In this document: piece by piece, positions 12,401 to 22,091 of the stretch | Position numbering within the stretch: the stretch's first letter is position 1 | Layout: each line of letters opens with the position of its first letter | Assembly (NCBI GenBank): GCA_009746045.1 | Contig: RPFO01000595.1 | Location: 360,001-424,000, forward strand | Length of the DNA stretch: 64,000 bases | DNA from: Mesostigma viride | Taxonomy: Eukaryota > Streptophyta > Mesostigmatophyceae > Mesostigmatales > Mesostigmataceae | Direction of reading: 5' to 3' | Made by a program: the position numbers and the translations under genes | The notes under the pieces: model-generated | The model's input: the letters and a program-made list of their open reading frames with translations, nothing else | Databases searched by the model: none | Told to the model about the DNA's origin: nothing

Positions 12401-12485
12401 CGCTTAGGCTTTGACTGTACGCTATAGCAAAGCCTAACATGATCATCTGCAAAGATGCCACCCGCCCCCAGTACTTCATTTTCAA
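1..12485 (-). CDS. Secreted protein with two tandem type-1 periplasmic-binding-like domains; 7 exons seen, 3' end off window
   Basis: Exons read on the minus strand are 12485-12222, 9330-9250, 8051-7389, 4939-4713, 3438-2676, 1936-1652 and 263-1. All internal junctions follow GT-AG and all phases agree, giving about 850 residues so far. Residues 1 to about 28 form a hydrophobic signal peptide. The first domain (exons 1-4) has the type-1 periplasmic-binding pattern: a beta strand with LTFAFLSH, then GVAGIITT, AGIPIYLVGG and, near its end, TGFYAQGYLAVALA. The second domain (exons 4-7) repeats it: VIGLFHRQ, GIISLDTA, AGKAVYLAY, and a C-terminal part that aligns with that of domain 1. Such folds bind small ligands outside the cell. 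In algae they can be the sensor part of larger receptors, including receptor cyclases, but no membrane span or catalytic domain is visible here. Introns run from 0.7 to 2.9 kb and carry transposons and satellites. The exon reading is strong; the function is inferred. Confidence 0.72.
372..412. repeat. Poly(G) tract
   Basis: A run of G of about 30 nt or more, within the intron between exons 6 and 7. The copy count is likely to vary between assemblies. Confidence 0.95.
657..886. mobile_element. Fold-back MITE in an intron
   Basis: The two halves are long inverted repeats. AGCTCTAAAT and TTTTTGCCACTGCGGCAA near 663-702 return in reverse complement near 837-882, and CCACTCGCCG (about 733) pairs with CGGCGAGTGG (about 783). 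Almost the whole 225 bp can fold into one hairpin. There is no coding capacity, and no clean target duplication was found. Confidence 0.7.
930..1680. repeat. Degenerate tandem array of about 100 bp copying the exon 6 donor junction
   Basis: The plus-strand core CTGCTCGTCCACACAGCCC at the end of exon 6 (about 1651-1670) recurs in variants near 938, 1040, 1147, 1221, 1358, 1460 and 1559, spaced roughly 75-135 bp. Those near 938 and 1040 keep GAGCAG|GT on the sense strand, so they could serve as donors. Confidence 0.65.
1652..1936 (-). CDS. Exon 6 of the tandem binding-protein gene
   Basis: This 285-bp exon (95 codons, phase 0-0) has an ATCTCAG acceptor and a GAGCAG|GTGGGC donor. It encodes PDLLMLQTMDTSIG and RPPVKLITHKCSAS, a late strand-helix part of the second binding domain, and ends GCVDEQ. 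Degenerate copies of its 3' end and donor recur through the following intron (described separately). Confidence 0.72.
2485..2655. repeat. Minisatellite, unit about 23 bp
   Basis: GCATCCTAGCAATGAGCTCC-type units with CCATGGGATCC variants are repeated about seven times in the intron just downstream (sense direction) of exon 5. Confidence 0.85.
2676..3438 (-). CDS. Exon 5 of the tandem binding-protein gene
   Basis: This 763-bp exon has a CCCTGCAG acceptor and a GTGCAG|GTGGGT donor, phase 0 out. It begins NVHPDLDLVATVNEY and continues with GIISLDTA and AGKAVYLAYSH, the same strand order as domain 1. A Ser/Gly-rich insert follows (S and G runs around 3110-3170) that domain 1 lacks, and then the domain resumes with LVSRLAVQLG. 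The insert probably forms a flexible surface loop. Confidence 0.75.
3584..3961. repeat. (GGGA)n polypurine tract
   Basis: Almost uninterrupted GGGA repeats with occasional GGA slips lie in the intron between exons 4 and 5. In the pre-mRNA the tract reads as pyrimidine. Open frames across it are low-complexity artefacts. Confidence 0.97.
4713..4939 (-). CDS. Exon 4 of the tandem binding-protein gene (link between the two domains)
   Basis: This 227-bp exon (phase 0 in, phase 2 out) has a CCATGCAG acceptor. It encodes a cysteine-containing linker and then the opening strand and helix of the second domain (KFQVIGLFHRQ, LWQGMKDAERDL). The donor chosen, AACTG|GTCGGT, is weak but joins in phase to exon 5 and leaves a sensible FNW junction. 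Confidence 0.65.
5040..6634. mobile_element. TTAA-target DNA transposon, non-autonomous, copy 1
   Basis: The element is flanked by TTAA on both sides (5036-5039 and 6635-6638). Its right end, TTTTAGGGG, and a more diverged left end, CACTACATGGGCAG, are inverted relatives. A second copy at 22092-23790 aligns along much of its length. TTAA duplication with C/G-rich ends is the piggyBac habit. No transposase is readable, so it is probably non-autonomous. It sits in the intron between exons 3 and 4 of the binding-protein gene. Confidence 0.7.
7230..7315. repeat. Minisatellite, unit about 15 bp
   Basis: ATGCCATACGTCACT-type units are repeated about five times, just downstream (sense direction) of exon 3. 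Confidence 0.85.
7389..8051 (-). CDS. Exon 3 of the tandem binding-protein gene
   Basis: This 663-bp exon (221 codons, phase 0-0) has a GCCGCAG acceptor and a GCGGAG|GTGAGA donor. It holds most of binding domain 1: AGIPIYLVGG, the GPDEAETTLALARFL helix, two further strands (DIAIVVMES and NATIVVFE), and TGFYAQGYLAVALA near the end, which matches the final inter-lobe crossing of this fold. It is the largest domain-1 exon and the best single query for a homology search. Confidence 0.78.
8520..9196. mobile_element. Possible short TIR element in an intron
   Basis: CTCACAGGGGTCG at 8520 is inverted at the right end (CGACCCGTGTGAG, 9184-9196), and further inward both ends carry CGTGNTTCGT-like inverted words. 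The size is about 677 bp. There is no coding capacity and no certain target duplication. Confidence 0.4.
9250..9330 (-). CDS. Exon 2 of the tandem binding-protein gene
   Basis: This 81-bp, phase 0-0 exon has a polypyrimidine tract and CAG acceptor just upstream and a CTG|GTGGGT donor. It encodes QQAIDYLQAEI followed by GGVAGIITTLYNDL, the second strand region of a type-1 binding domain. A second possible donor (ACA|GTGAGC) lies a few codons further on, but it would break the phase with exon 3. Confidence 0.68.
9331..12221. other. Long intron, little recognisable
   Basis: This is the intron between exons 1 and 2. The sequence is AT-richer than the exons, with no convincing coding, RNA gene or repeat structure seen. 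The short open frames in it lack family motifs. Confidence 0.5.
12222..12485 (-). CDS. Exon 1 of the tandem binding-protein gene (start codon and signal peptide)
   Basis: These 88 codons start at an ATG at 12485. The first residues, MKMKYWGRV, are followed by a hydrophobic stretch ending near AIAYSQS, typical of a secretory signal. The body then begins the first binding-domain strand (LTFAFLSHHRDATT) and helix (QLLAGARQAGRD). The exon ends with DFFR at a CAGG|GTGAGC donor, phase 0. An open frame continues past the donor, but its composition no longer looks coding. The start was chosen because it is the first ATG before a good signal peptide. Confidence 0.68.
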
Positions 12486-13139
12486 GCCGATCCCTAGCTA
12501 AGCCACTGTGCCAGACTTTCCTCTGCAAATTTCACTCCAGAGATTATCCAAGGCTTGACGTTAACGTGATATTTGCCGGCCGGGACCAGCAACATGTCAG
12601 CGTCGCGGCGGCTGCAATAACTCAACGACCGGAAAATGCTTCCCAACCCATTGACGGCGGACTGATTGAACGCGGGTGCTTACGTCCCATATCGTCGGCA
12701 TGATGCCGGGAAATTGATGATTATGGACAATGGTCATTTATTAATGCCACGGCGTGCCAACTTCACGTGGGAAAAAACTGACAATGTAACTTGCTTGGTG
12801 ATGCGTCCCGGCCCCGCTCGATATCTGATGCCAGCATGTCAGATCAACGTCCGTCGCGTTCAGGACTCTCAGGGCATCATTCAGTCTGTTGGATGTCAGC
12901 ACGGCCGGCCATAGCCAGGGCCCAGGATACGATTCCCAGGTACATTGATAGATCCGCTCGGCCGGCGGTTGTGTGTGCAGCAACGTGAGCCGGCGGAGGG
13001 GGTACCGCGGTAGAGTCGACTCCAGGAGGCAGGAGTCCAGGTACATCACTATCTGAATTCATCGTTTCGTCTTTTCAATTCCTATTCATCGCTAGCTGTC
13101 CGGATGCGTACGTGGTTGCCTATAGCACATTTCAAATTA

Positions 13140-16100
13140 GGGCTTTTGACAGATCTGAAAAGTTAGGGCCCGAAAAATACAGATGGCTAGGCGTATATGC
13201 AGATCTGTTTTTTTATTCCAGATCTGTACGTAAACTCCGACGTAATGCCCTTACGTCTTCGAGACTCGTCCCAGGCCATGCATGCGGGCGGTGCGGCACA
13301 AATACCTGCAAATTAGCCAAAATTAGTCAGCCATGGTTTTAAAAGTAAGCTAATGGAATTTTAAGGCATGGTAAAACCAGTCCTGAAAAGCTAGCAGCCC
13401 AGTTGTATCGCGTGTAGACTGTTTGCTTTCTCGACATTTTGTTCGGACGCGAGTGCATTATCACGGGAAGCATTACGATTGGTACGTGAAGCCTCTGCTC
13501 TATGACGGGAAGGCATCTGGCGTTGCTGCAACTGGAATCAGGCCAGTGCCATGTTCGGCACCGTGCACGCGGAAATAAGGCGCCGTCACGTTAGATAGCA
13601 CTGCTGAGGACGAGCTGCGCCTGCCTGCTCATAGTTACCGAGTTTTTCTCGCATCGCACTGCATTATTGCTGGCCAGACTTTGCTGCCTTTATGCCCGAC
13701 AGATTGGTTCACGAACCGTTTTAATTTGCTGCGTGCGTGGCTCCTGCCCTTCCATGGCAATGTTTGCAATTTCGCACTTTTTCGTTGTGATTGTTGGCAC
13801 ATACTACACAGCCATGCACATGACATACTGCATGAAGGTCGCAAAGTTAGGTATAGTTTCTGCTTGTAAATCCTGACGTTATTGCTTCACACACGCTTCC
13901 TTGCAATGAAGGCCCTGGCCGAAGCTCGTTGCTTGCCAAAGCCTTCCTGTGTTGAACAGCGGTTCTCAGTGGGCACATGAAAGAGACGTTGCCAGGCATT
14001 GTAAGATTTCCAACCACACGCTTGTCCTGTAACCATGCAATTCATTCCATTTGCGTTATGAAGCTGGCAGCTTGTGAGCCTGCAACCATTAATTGCAGTT
14101 TGGCACATGTTACAACAAGTAGGCTCCTTGAATTAAGGCTGCTTTCTCGCTTATTTTTGCTGATGCTACAGGCAACTTTGGACTTTACACGAACTTGAGT
14201 CCCACCCGCATCCAGCCCCCCCAATCATCCATCCACTCCGTCCCTACCCACCCAATTATACCACCGTCTTCCCGCCCACTCTTGAACTAATCAGCCCAAC
14301 CCCCCAGCCCAAGACACAGGCAAATGCCCATGTAGCCACCCATGTGCGCGTGCGAAGAGACACTCAACTAGCTAGGCTGCATTTACGTGCCATGGGGGCA
14401 TAACAGGTGCATGGGCGCAGGTGCACATGCAGGCCCGCAGGCATGCACACAAGCAGGCAGGCAGGCTGACAGATGGGTGGGCAGTAGGCGGGTGGCAGAC
14501 ATGCAGGCGGGCAGGCGGGAGGATGGGCAGAACGTTGGGTGGACAGGCGAGTAAGAAGGTCGTTGGGTCCAAGCAACCAGTTTATTGGTGATGGATTAAT
14601 GTATGTGGCGCATGTGTGCAAGTCTGCCTGTGTTTGTGTGGGATTGTATGCATGTGCACGTGTGCTCGTGGGTGTGTGCACATTTGTGTGCATGTGTGTT
14701 CTGACGACGATGTGTGTGTTAGTGTGTGCGCATGTGTTAGCGTGCATGTGCGCACGTGGGTGTGTGCATGTGTGCATGTGTGCATGTGTGCATGTGTGCA
14801 TGTGTGCATGTGTGCATGTGTGCGTGTGTGCGTGTGTGCATGTGTGCATGTGTGCGTGTGTGCGTGTGTGTGTGTGCATGTGTGCGTGTGTGCGTGTGTG
14901 CGTGTGTGCATGTGTGCATGTGTGCGTGTGTGCGTGTGTGCGTGTGTGCGTGTGTGCGTGTGTGCGTGTGTGCGTGTGTGCGTGTGTGCGTGTGTGCGTG
15001 TGTGCGTGTGTGCGTGTGTGCGTGTGTGCGTGTGTGCGTGTGTGCGTGTGTGCGTGTGTGCGTGTGTGCGTGTGTGCGTGTGTGCGTGTGTGCGTGTGTG
15101 CGTGTGTGCGTGTGTGCGTGTGTGCGTGTGTGCGTGTGTGCGTGTGTGCGTGTGTGCGTGTGTGCGTGTGTGCGTGTGTGCGTGTGTGCGTGTGTGCGTG
15201 TGTGCGTGTGTGCGTGTGTGCGTGTGTGCGTGTGTGCGTGTGTGCGTGTGTGCGTGTGTGCGTGTGTGCGTGTGTGCGTGCGTGCATGTGTGCATGTGTG
15301 CATGTGTGCATGTGTGTATGTGTGTGCGTGTGTGCATGTGTGTGTGAACATTTGTGTGCATGTGTAGTATGTGGGCGTGTGTGTGTGAACATTTGTGTGC
15401 ATGTGCAGTATGTGGGCGTGTGTGTGTGTGTGTGTGTGTGCATGTGTGTGTGCTGGGGGGTAGGATGGATAGGGAAAACAAAGAGTGAAAAATGCAAGGT
15501 GTGGGGGAGTTCAATGTTTCACCTCGCGGCAAAAGTCATTGTGCCTGCCGCGTGTATTGACAAGCAGCTGTGGGCACGGTTGCAGCAAGTGAGTACACGC
15601 CAAGGGCCTAGACGGTTCATGCACTAGCACACAGCCAGTGGGACGAAACATCTGCACATATAACTTGGGTTCATCAATTCTGCACATTACCGGCTTGGGT
15701 TCATCAACTGAATTCTGCACCTTACACTTGCATGGCTCATGGTTTCAATCGCTGCTCAATTGACAGAAAATGCACAGGCCATCAACATTCAGATATGTTA
15801 ATCCTGAAAAGTGACCTTCCACACCAGGAGAATGAAGGTCGATGCTGCTTTGACGCATGAGCCTAATCCACGTGCTCTCGGAGGTCTCCACCTCGGCAGG
15901 AGCACCTGCAGGCGTCGTGGCTCGCTTACCTCAAGCAATATGCGCATGCTGAAAGCTACCGGGGTCTATGCAGAGTTACATTATCGGCCCGGACAAAGCA
16001 CATCTTAAACCTTTCTCGGCAACGAAGCTCTGAGCAGCGCTATATTGTCGTGGCCGGACTTCAATGTCGCCATTAAAATGTCAAAAGCTGTTTGATTCGT

Positions 16101-16604
16101 CCAAGGAAAATGCGTGCATGGTAGACAGATAATAAGATGCCCGGGCGTATAGACATGACAAGCAACTGCTTAGATGGCGCTCCTCGCGTTTTCCCTCGAC
16201 TCAGTTCGTAATGGCGCCTAATCCAATGCAGCAAATGCACATGGGTGTGACCAGAATACAGAGCCTAGTGCACGCGGCAATATTGTTTGGTCTGTCGCAC
16301 AATTGCTGTTGTGTTTGCAATTATTCTGCTCGCTCAGATGCAGGATTAACTTCGGCTTGATTTCTTAATTACCCTCGTGTGCAGGTCATACGGCTGACAT
16401 TCCTCTAGCTTTCGTACAGTAGCCATGGCTGAATTTTGCTTCCAGGTACTGAACAAGTGAACACGGCCTGCACCTCGACCCCCGAAGACGTAAAGGCATT
16501 ACGTCGGAGTTTACGTACAGATCTGGAATAAAAAAACAGATCTGCATATACGCCTAGCCATCTGTATTTTTCGGGCCCTAACTTTACAGATCTGTCAAAA
16601 GCCC
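13140..16604. mobile_element. Mutator-like DNA element (MULE), non-autonomous, 3.46 kb
   Basis: The ends are inverted repeats of about 120 bp. The left end begins GGGCTTTTGACAGATCTG and contains ATACAGATGGCTAGGCGTAT and CTCCGACGTAATGCCCTTAC; the same blocks appear in reverse complement at 16486-16604. The flanks carry a perfect 9-bp direct duplication, TTCAAATTA (13131-13139 and 16605-16613). Long TIRs with a 9-bp duplication are the hallmark of Mutator-like elements. No MURA-like transposase is readable. The interior holds a long TGTGCG satellite and otherwise unassigned sequence. Confidence 0.82.
14744..15450. repeat. (TGTGCG)n microsatellite
   Basis: About 600 bp of TGTGCG hexamers with TGTGCA variants at both edges, inside the Mutator-like element. 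Alternating purine-pyrimidine sequence of this kind can form Z-DNA. Overlapping open frames on both strands are artefacts. Confidence 0.97.
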
Positions 16605-16889
16605 TTCAAATTAAGGCTTGACCTAGAGTCGACTCCAAGTACAGCGCTATCTGATTTCACCGTTTCGTCTGTCAATTCCTATGATTCGCTGCTGTCCGGA
16701 ACTCGGGATGCTTACGTGGTTGCATACTGTATCGCAAATAAAGGCTTGACCCTGGCCGCCGCCTGGGCAGCAGAGATTCGCTAAGATTCGTTTAAAGACG
16801 TATCCGTCGGATCCGGATGCCGGATCTAGACGGATCCGAATTACGAATCTGGACGCATCCGGCTGAGAAGTTGTTGTTGTTGTTGTTGT

Positions 16890-17390
16890 TGTTGTGTCCC
16901 ACGCCGCACATGGGCAGCATAGTCGGCGTGGGATACAACTGACTGACTGACTGACATAGGCAGCAGAGAATCTAACAGTGGCCGAGGGCCATATTTGTGA
17001 AAAATGTGCTGACGGCGTTAACGGAACGTTCAGTGGCAGTGTGCATTCCTGTTCACTCACGTCGCTGAGTTAGCGTGGGATTTTTTTTTTCTTTTTTCGG
17101 GGAAATGGGTATATTTTATGCACCATAGGGGTGAGAGATATTTTATGGACCAAAGAGGTGAGAGGGGAAATGAGTATCAGCGAATCCTTATTAAGGTGGG
17201 CACACACACGTGTGGCGGTGACAGGTGAAGGGCTAATAGGGCGCGTTATTAGACCAGGGAAGCCATTGGACCTGAGTAATGTCGCCATTTTTTTTTTCTT
17301 TTTTGCCCATGTGCGGCGTGGGATTCAACTGACTGACTGACTGACTGACATGGGCAGTGCTCAGAGAATCTAATAGTGGCCAACAAGGCG
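16890..17390. repeat. Pair of short dispersed repeats with ACTG microsatellite
   Basis: GGCGTGGGATNCAACTGACT followed by AGAGAATCTAACAGTGGCC occurs near 16933-16982 and again near 17313-17382. An extra inverted copy of the first word precedes the first one. Between them are two short direct repeats around ATATTTTATG. Confidence 0.55.
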
Positions 17391-17399
17391 GGAGGGGCT

Positions 17400-18980
17400 C
17401 CGCCCCCCCCAGACCCCCCTGGTTTTAAGGGGACGGTCCCGGCGCGAATATTTTGGCGCCGAAAAATTCGCGGTACCCGTCCGTACCGTGAAAAAGTGGT
17501 GCACGGGGCGCGCACCCCTACCGGAGCTGGCCATGGCGACGTGCTTTCAGGCAGAGTAGAAAAAGATAGCTCGCGGAATGCAGAGAAACTGAGCGAATCT
17601 TAAAGACGATGAGTAAATGATACTACTTCGTAGCGGAGTTCGCGTTTTTTGCAGTGTCGATGATTTTATTGATGACCATCGCCACGGGGGTCCAATCTGA
17701 TGTTTTCGTCGAGAGGAATAAATTAGAATGCACGCTGGCGGCGGTGATTGTGGGCTTTAATTGTAGGTTTTATGGGCTTTACCTAGCGTCAAGGATGCGT
17801 TTAAATCGTTATTGGTAAAGCTTTAAAAAATTTGCCGGGTTTCGGCAAGATTTCCGTCATGATCGGTAAGACACTCTCATCCAGGCTCGCGGGATGCGCG
17901 TCTTATTATTCCATGCAAGGTTGTTCTTTCTTGCGCCGCTGGGCGAAGGACAATTCCGGTAATGGTACGATCGTGTGATCAACGTGACCCTATGAATGTT
18001 TCGCTTCCTTTATGGGTTATCAACGCAAGTTTTCGGCTTCTTTCCGTGCAGTTAGCGCCAGGTATAATGCCATTCCGTGCTGCGCATCGCCAGATTCCTG
18101 GCACCTTTCAGTGTTTTTTATGTACGTTGCATGGCTGGGATGTGTCAAAGCGTGACCGTGGCGTATCGTCAAGTTGTCAGGGATTTGCTGAGTGGTTTCT
18201 TGGAAAGAGATTGCTAACAGAACTCAGTTTTGTGTGAATATTGACGCGGCCTTTCTTAGCAGAGGCTTCAATATTGTGGTTACACAAGCTTGAGTTTGTT
18301 TCTTGGCAAACAATTGCGCTGGAAAGAAAGGTGGCAGTGGTTTTTCTGAGGGGCATACTGCATGGGTGGAACTGCACGTAGGTAGGGGTTATCGTTGTCT
18401 TGTTGGCCTTTCTCCCACTAAAATGCAGGGAGAGCCCTAATTCATATGCTAGCAAGGCAAGGTAACCATGGTAAGAAGCCTTGGCAAGCAGCATGTATGA
18501 TAATTCTGCTTTCTCTGTGGACTGTCTGTTGTTACCCTTGTTGGGCAATTAGTGGATATGGCTTTCTAGGGTGTGTTTGAGCTTGGTTTTGGGATGATGC
18601 TCACACCATAAACCTGGAATATGCTTTAGAAGTGTTGGCTAGGCATGTAGAGCTACCTGCCTCATTGTTGTGCACACACGCAACAGGTTGCCCGTGTCGA
18701 GGTTAGGCAAGGGCACATGACGTGCCCAGCCACCTCCTTGTACATTGTGGTCGAATTGGGCATGGTCAGGAGCCTTTTGGATGGCATAGGAAGTGTTAGT
18801 GTGCCTTAATACTCACTAATGCCTTCCTTAGCGTCTGCACAGGTGGCTAACTGCCAAAATTAATAACTGCTACAGCTGAGCTCAGAATGCCACCAAACTT
18901 TGACAGTGCCTTCTATGGTCATGACAGAATTTGACTTGTGCTTTTCAGGCCTAATTGATGTGTTATGGGTGTGTATGGGG
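17400..18980. other. Intergenic, nothing recognised
   Basis: No convincing exon, RNA gene or transposon end was seen. A C-rich/G-rich inverted segment near 17385-17420 is the only local structure. Confidence 0.4.
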
Positions 18981-18989
18981 ACGCCCCGC

Positions 18990-19409
18990 CTAAAAAAGCG
19001 TATTTTTGGCCCAAAAATTAATAACTCAAAGGGATGTGCTGATCTTGCTGGCCTTATCGGTGAGATCGCGCTGGCCGCCCACCGCCTTCCCCGCGCGCGG
19101 GGTAAGGCAGGGCCGCCCCCGCTCCTTCTCACCTTTAAGACCCCGGCGGACAAGATTTCTTTTCTCAGACGCCGAAAGCGGCTCGGGAAGACTCTCTTCA
19201 CCCTTGATGACGACCTGACCCTGGCGCAGCAACAACGGCGACGGGAGCTATGGCCGACCTACCTCCAGCTCCGGCAGACCAAGGCGGGCCAGCCGGTGTA
19301 CTGGAAGGGGGCGGCCATCTACGTCGGCCACAAGCCCTGGCAGGCGACCCCCCCCCCCCCGCGGCCCCAGCGACTCCAGACGCCCCAGCTTAGGGGAATA
19401 CAGCAGTAG
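18990..19409 (+). pseudogene. LINE (L1-like) ORF fragment
   Basis: The frame ending at 19409 contains PLLLTFKTPADKISFLRR, then LDDDLTLAQQQRRRELWP, and VYWKGAAIYVGHKPW. These match the pattern of L1-type LINE proteins in plants and algae: an RNA-binding-like strand, then DLT..Q...R..LWP, then the G-rich final strand. There is no reverse transcriptase here and the 5' part is missing. A 3' tail follows. Presumably a dead, 5'-truncated copy. Confidence 0.6.
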
Positions 19410-19830
19410 TAGTGCAGAATAGATAGACCGTGGCCATGTACATGTACGCCTCCTAGAGGCACTATCCTAGCTAAGCCACGCGCTTTCCTTAATCATGTAC
19501 ATGTGTGCCTATGATGAGCCACACCCCAGATGATGCCTAGCTTTATTTAGTTATGTTGTGCCCATGCAGGGAGTAACTCTCTGCTGAGACGCCATGCCCT
19601 AGCTTCTTTGTATAGCTATGCTGATCTTCCCCCCCATGACAGGCTCCCCCTTCGCTGGGCATAGCTTGAAGATCATGGGGATGCAAGTGCCCTGGTGCAC
19701 CTAGAACAAGGGTCCTTTACATCCCCACCCTTGCAGGAAGTAGCTTAGGATGTATGATAGGCCATATGCCCCCCTCTCAAGGGCTGTGTGCTACATATAC
19801 TCCCAACGGAGTTATGTTACAATTCAATGT
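19410..19830 (+). mobile_element. LINE 3' tail
   Basis: This segment aligns with 49690-49941. Shared words include TAACTCTCTGCTGAGA (one mismatch), CCATGCCCTAGCT and ACTCCCAAC. It follows the LINE ORF fragment and is read as its 3' untranslated tail. Confidence 0.6.
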
Positions 19831-19860
19831 GCTGATTTTGTTGATCCAATGAGGTAGAAA

Positions 19861-20140
19861 CAATGTCCCATGACATTTTTATATGGGGTGTGCTTTTTTC
19901 ATGCAACTGGTTCTCCCACTGTTCTGGGCAAGATGTGCCCCGGACAGCGTTTTTTTTTCTATTTTTAGCTCATAGCCGGTGTATGGCTGGGGGTAGTACC
20001 CCCAACAAGTGGTGGTATGCATGCCCAAACATCATGTTTATGGTCCCCAAACATCATTCAGTGGTTGTCAGTTGCATTTCTGTAGTTATTAGGGGGGGTA
20101 AGTTTTGATATATTTCTATGGGACCCTCCCCTTAAGCGGG
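19861..20140. repeat. Dispersed repeat remnant
   Basis: GGGGGTAGTACCCCCAACAA with downstream CCAAACATCATG and TCCCCTTAA resembles 42322-42475, which has the same words in the same order. No coding capacity was seen. Confidence 0.45.
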
Positions 20141-20293
20141 TGTCCCGGGGTTGGACCCGGCAGGGAGGCTAGAGCACGGTGGTGAAGCTACAGTAGTCGA
20201 GACCGGCGTACAATGCATGGCGGCGAGGGATGCGAACAGATATGTCGCGTACTCGTGCCAAACTCCCTGCACTGACAGTAGCCCACGACCTCG

Positions 20294-20950
20294 TTAGCCC
20301 TCATGAGGTATTGTTGCATGGGTGATCGATGGGCCACATGCTAGCCTTACACCACTAGTGCTGCCCACTTTCCCCCCCCCCCTCGCTACCAAGGCCTTTG
20401 CTGGGTAGCGAGCAACTAAGTGGCAGTAGCTGCTTGAATCACATGGTTGGTGGCAATGCAGAAAATAGGGGGAGAACTGGGCGAGGGATTCTTGTGGGCT
20501 CATCCGGTAGCCCATGGCGATCCAAGGTAGTTCCCTATCCGAGGTGGCCACACGTGCTGCTTGCAACGCCCATTTGCGCAGCGCCTGTTTGACTGTCTGA
20601 ACCAAACGCTCAGCCAGTCCATTGGTCTGAGGGTGCTCCCGCGACGTGTGCCGATGATCGATGGAGCAGGAATCCAATAGCTCTTGGAATTCCCCACGAA
20701 ATTCCCCGCCTTGGTCTGAAACCACCTCCGCCGGTGCCCCATACCGAGCAATAACATCCGGGAAGGAGGTGGCTGTGGCGGCGGCGTGCTTGTCGGGTAG
20801 GGGAATCAGTTCCAGCCACTTGCTGAACGATTCCACACACACCATTGACGCAACGGTTGCCGGAAGTGCTGAGCTCAAAGGGCCCACACAAGACGACGTG
20901 CCACCGGTAGAACAAGCCCCGGATGGGCAAGCTCATGTGATACTCGTAAC
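20294..20950 (-). pseudogene. Ty3/gypsy integrase remnant, minus strand
   Basis: The minus strand reads LCGPFELSTSGNR in one frame and FSKWLELIPLPDKHAA in another, then VVSDQGGEFRGEFQELL and PQTNGLAERLVQTVKQ. These are the integrase core of Ty3/gypsy elements. The second acidic residue (SDQG) and the glutamate (AERL) are kept. The first aspartate position reads V (RWHVVL), and at least one frameshift is needed. The flanking domains are absent, so this is a dead fragment unrelated in orientation to the plus-strand gypsy that follows. Confidence 0.8.
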
Positions 20951-21660
20951 ATGTAGTATCATACTCAGTTACGGAAGATGATGTGTGGGCTCTGCCCCAC
21001 TGGCAGCCACCCGTTGCAAGAGCAGCTCCTACCGACCTTTATGACATAACGCTTAACAAGATTTTGTTATTCACAAATAAAATTGAGAATACATTTTAGC
21101 CAAAACCAATGTTCATCAACAAGAAAGACTGGCTAATTCCAGCCCCTGGCCTGCCTAGCTTCGAGCAAGCAAGTCCGGCATGTCCAATACCATGAACATC
21201 CGCTACCCGCTCTCCTTACGGAAGTTGGCCTTGTCCGGATGTATGCCAACACCCAGCCAACCGCTCTCACCCTAAGCTACCGACAGCGCCCAGGCGAATC
21301 TACCATACTGGTAGTCCCTGCGACGACTGTCCTCGAGACAAATCCAAAAAGGCTTAACTTGTATGCCTATCTCGATCGCCTCGACCCATGAAAACAATCT
21401 CGCAACCATCACGGAGGTTGCGGCCGGGTTGTTCTACTAGTTAAACACATGAAGACAAACTGCGTCGTTGTGAAGTGAAAACTGAACGAACAACGACCAC
21501 AATGGCCGACTGTTCATCCTTTTAACCCGCGCAAGCTTACCTTTCCAACATGACATCAGCCAGTGACGACCAAAATACGCTGAACAAGGTTCCGCAAATC
21601 TAGCCAGCGCTTTTTAACGTTAGATCAGGTGCTTGCCTGACACAAACCAAATCTCATGAA
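20951..21660. other. No gene recognised
   Basis: This presumably includes diverged upstream parts of the plus-strand gypsy element, but no readable motif was seen before about 21672. Confidence 0.35.
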
Positions 21661-21671
21661 CAAATCTTTCC

Positions 21672-21814
21672 AATTTCATCAAGCTTATTATGGATGGTGC
21701 CAGGCCCCCTTTTGTTCCCATGTACAGGATGGGGCCAGCAGAGATGGCGGAGCTGAAGGTGATTCTGACAGGGTTGTTGGAAGCTGGACTCATTCTTCCT
21801 GCCAATAGATAGTC
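21672..21814 (+). pseudogene. Ty3/gypsy reverse transcriptase, N-terminal piece
   Basis: The plus strand reads FIKLIMDGARPPFVP, then YRMGPAEMAELK and LLEAGLILPANR. This is the segment just before the first RT motif in gypsy elements, where the pattern is YRMS..E..EL and LL..G.I.PS.SP. The frame stops at the insertion point of the Copia composite and resumes after 33050 with the SPFSS and [10 protein letters not shown] region. One frameshift separates the halves. Confidence 0.75.
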
Positions 21815-22091
21815 CCTTCAGTTAACGCCAAGCGCATTGGCGTGTACCTGATTCGGCATATCTCTGCGATTCCAGCGGCACCGGAACGAGTTCATTCCGA
21901 CATGTATCAAGAAAGTTATGGCGTTCCGACTTCCCGGTCGCGCGCAAGCGCGAGCCGGCTGTTCACTTCTAAGTCGGACGTGAATATTTGCCGACGACAT
22001 ATGGGGTCGACAGTAATTCCTGGGCTGACAGGAATTAGGTGCTGAACCTACGACGGTATTGGATTAATACGTCGTACGCAGGAAATAGGAA

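Larger units (their letters stand above)
13011..16750. repeat. Two-unit direct repeat interrupted by the Mutator-like element
   Basis: A unit of roughly 130 bp starting TAGAGTCGACTCCA (13011 and 16624) and ending AGGCTTGACC (about 16614 and 16741) is present twice. The first unit is split by the 13140-16604 insertion. Shared internal words include CGTTTCGTCT and CAATTCCTAT. Confidence 0.7.

Noticed and set aside
14364-15627. Open frames of 200-377 codons on both strands
   Set aside because: They arise from the TGTGCG hexamer, which has no stop in several frames.
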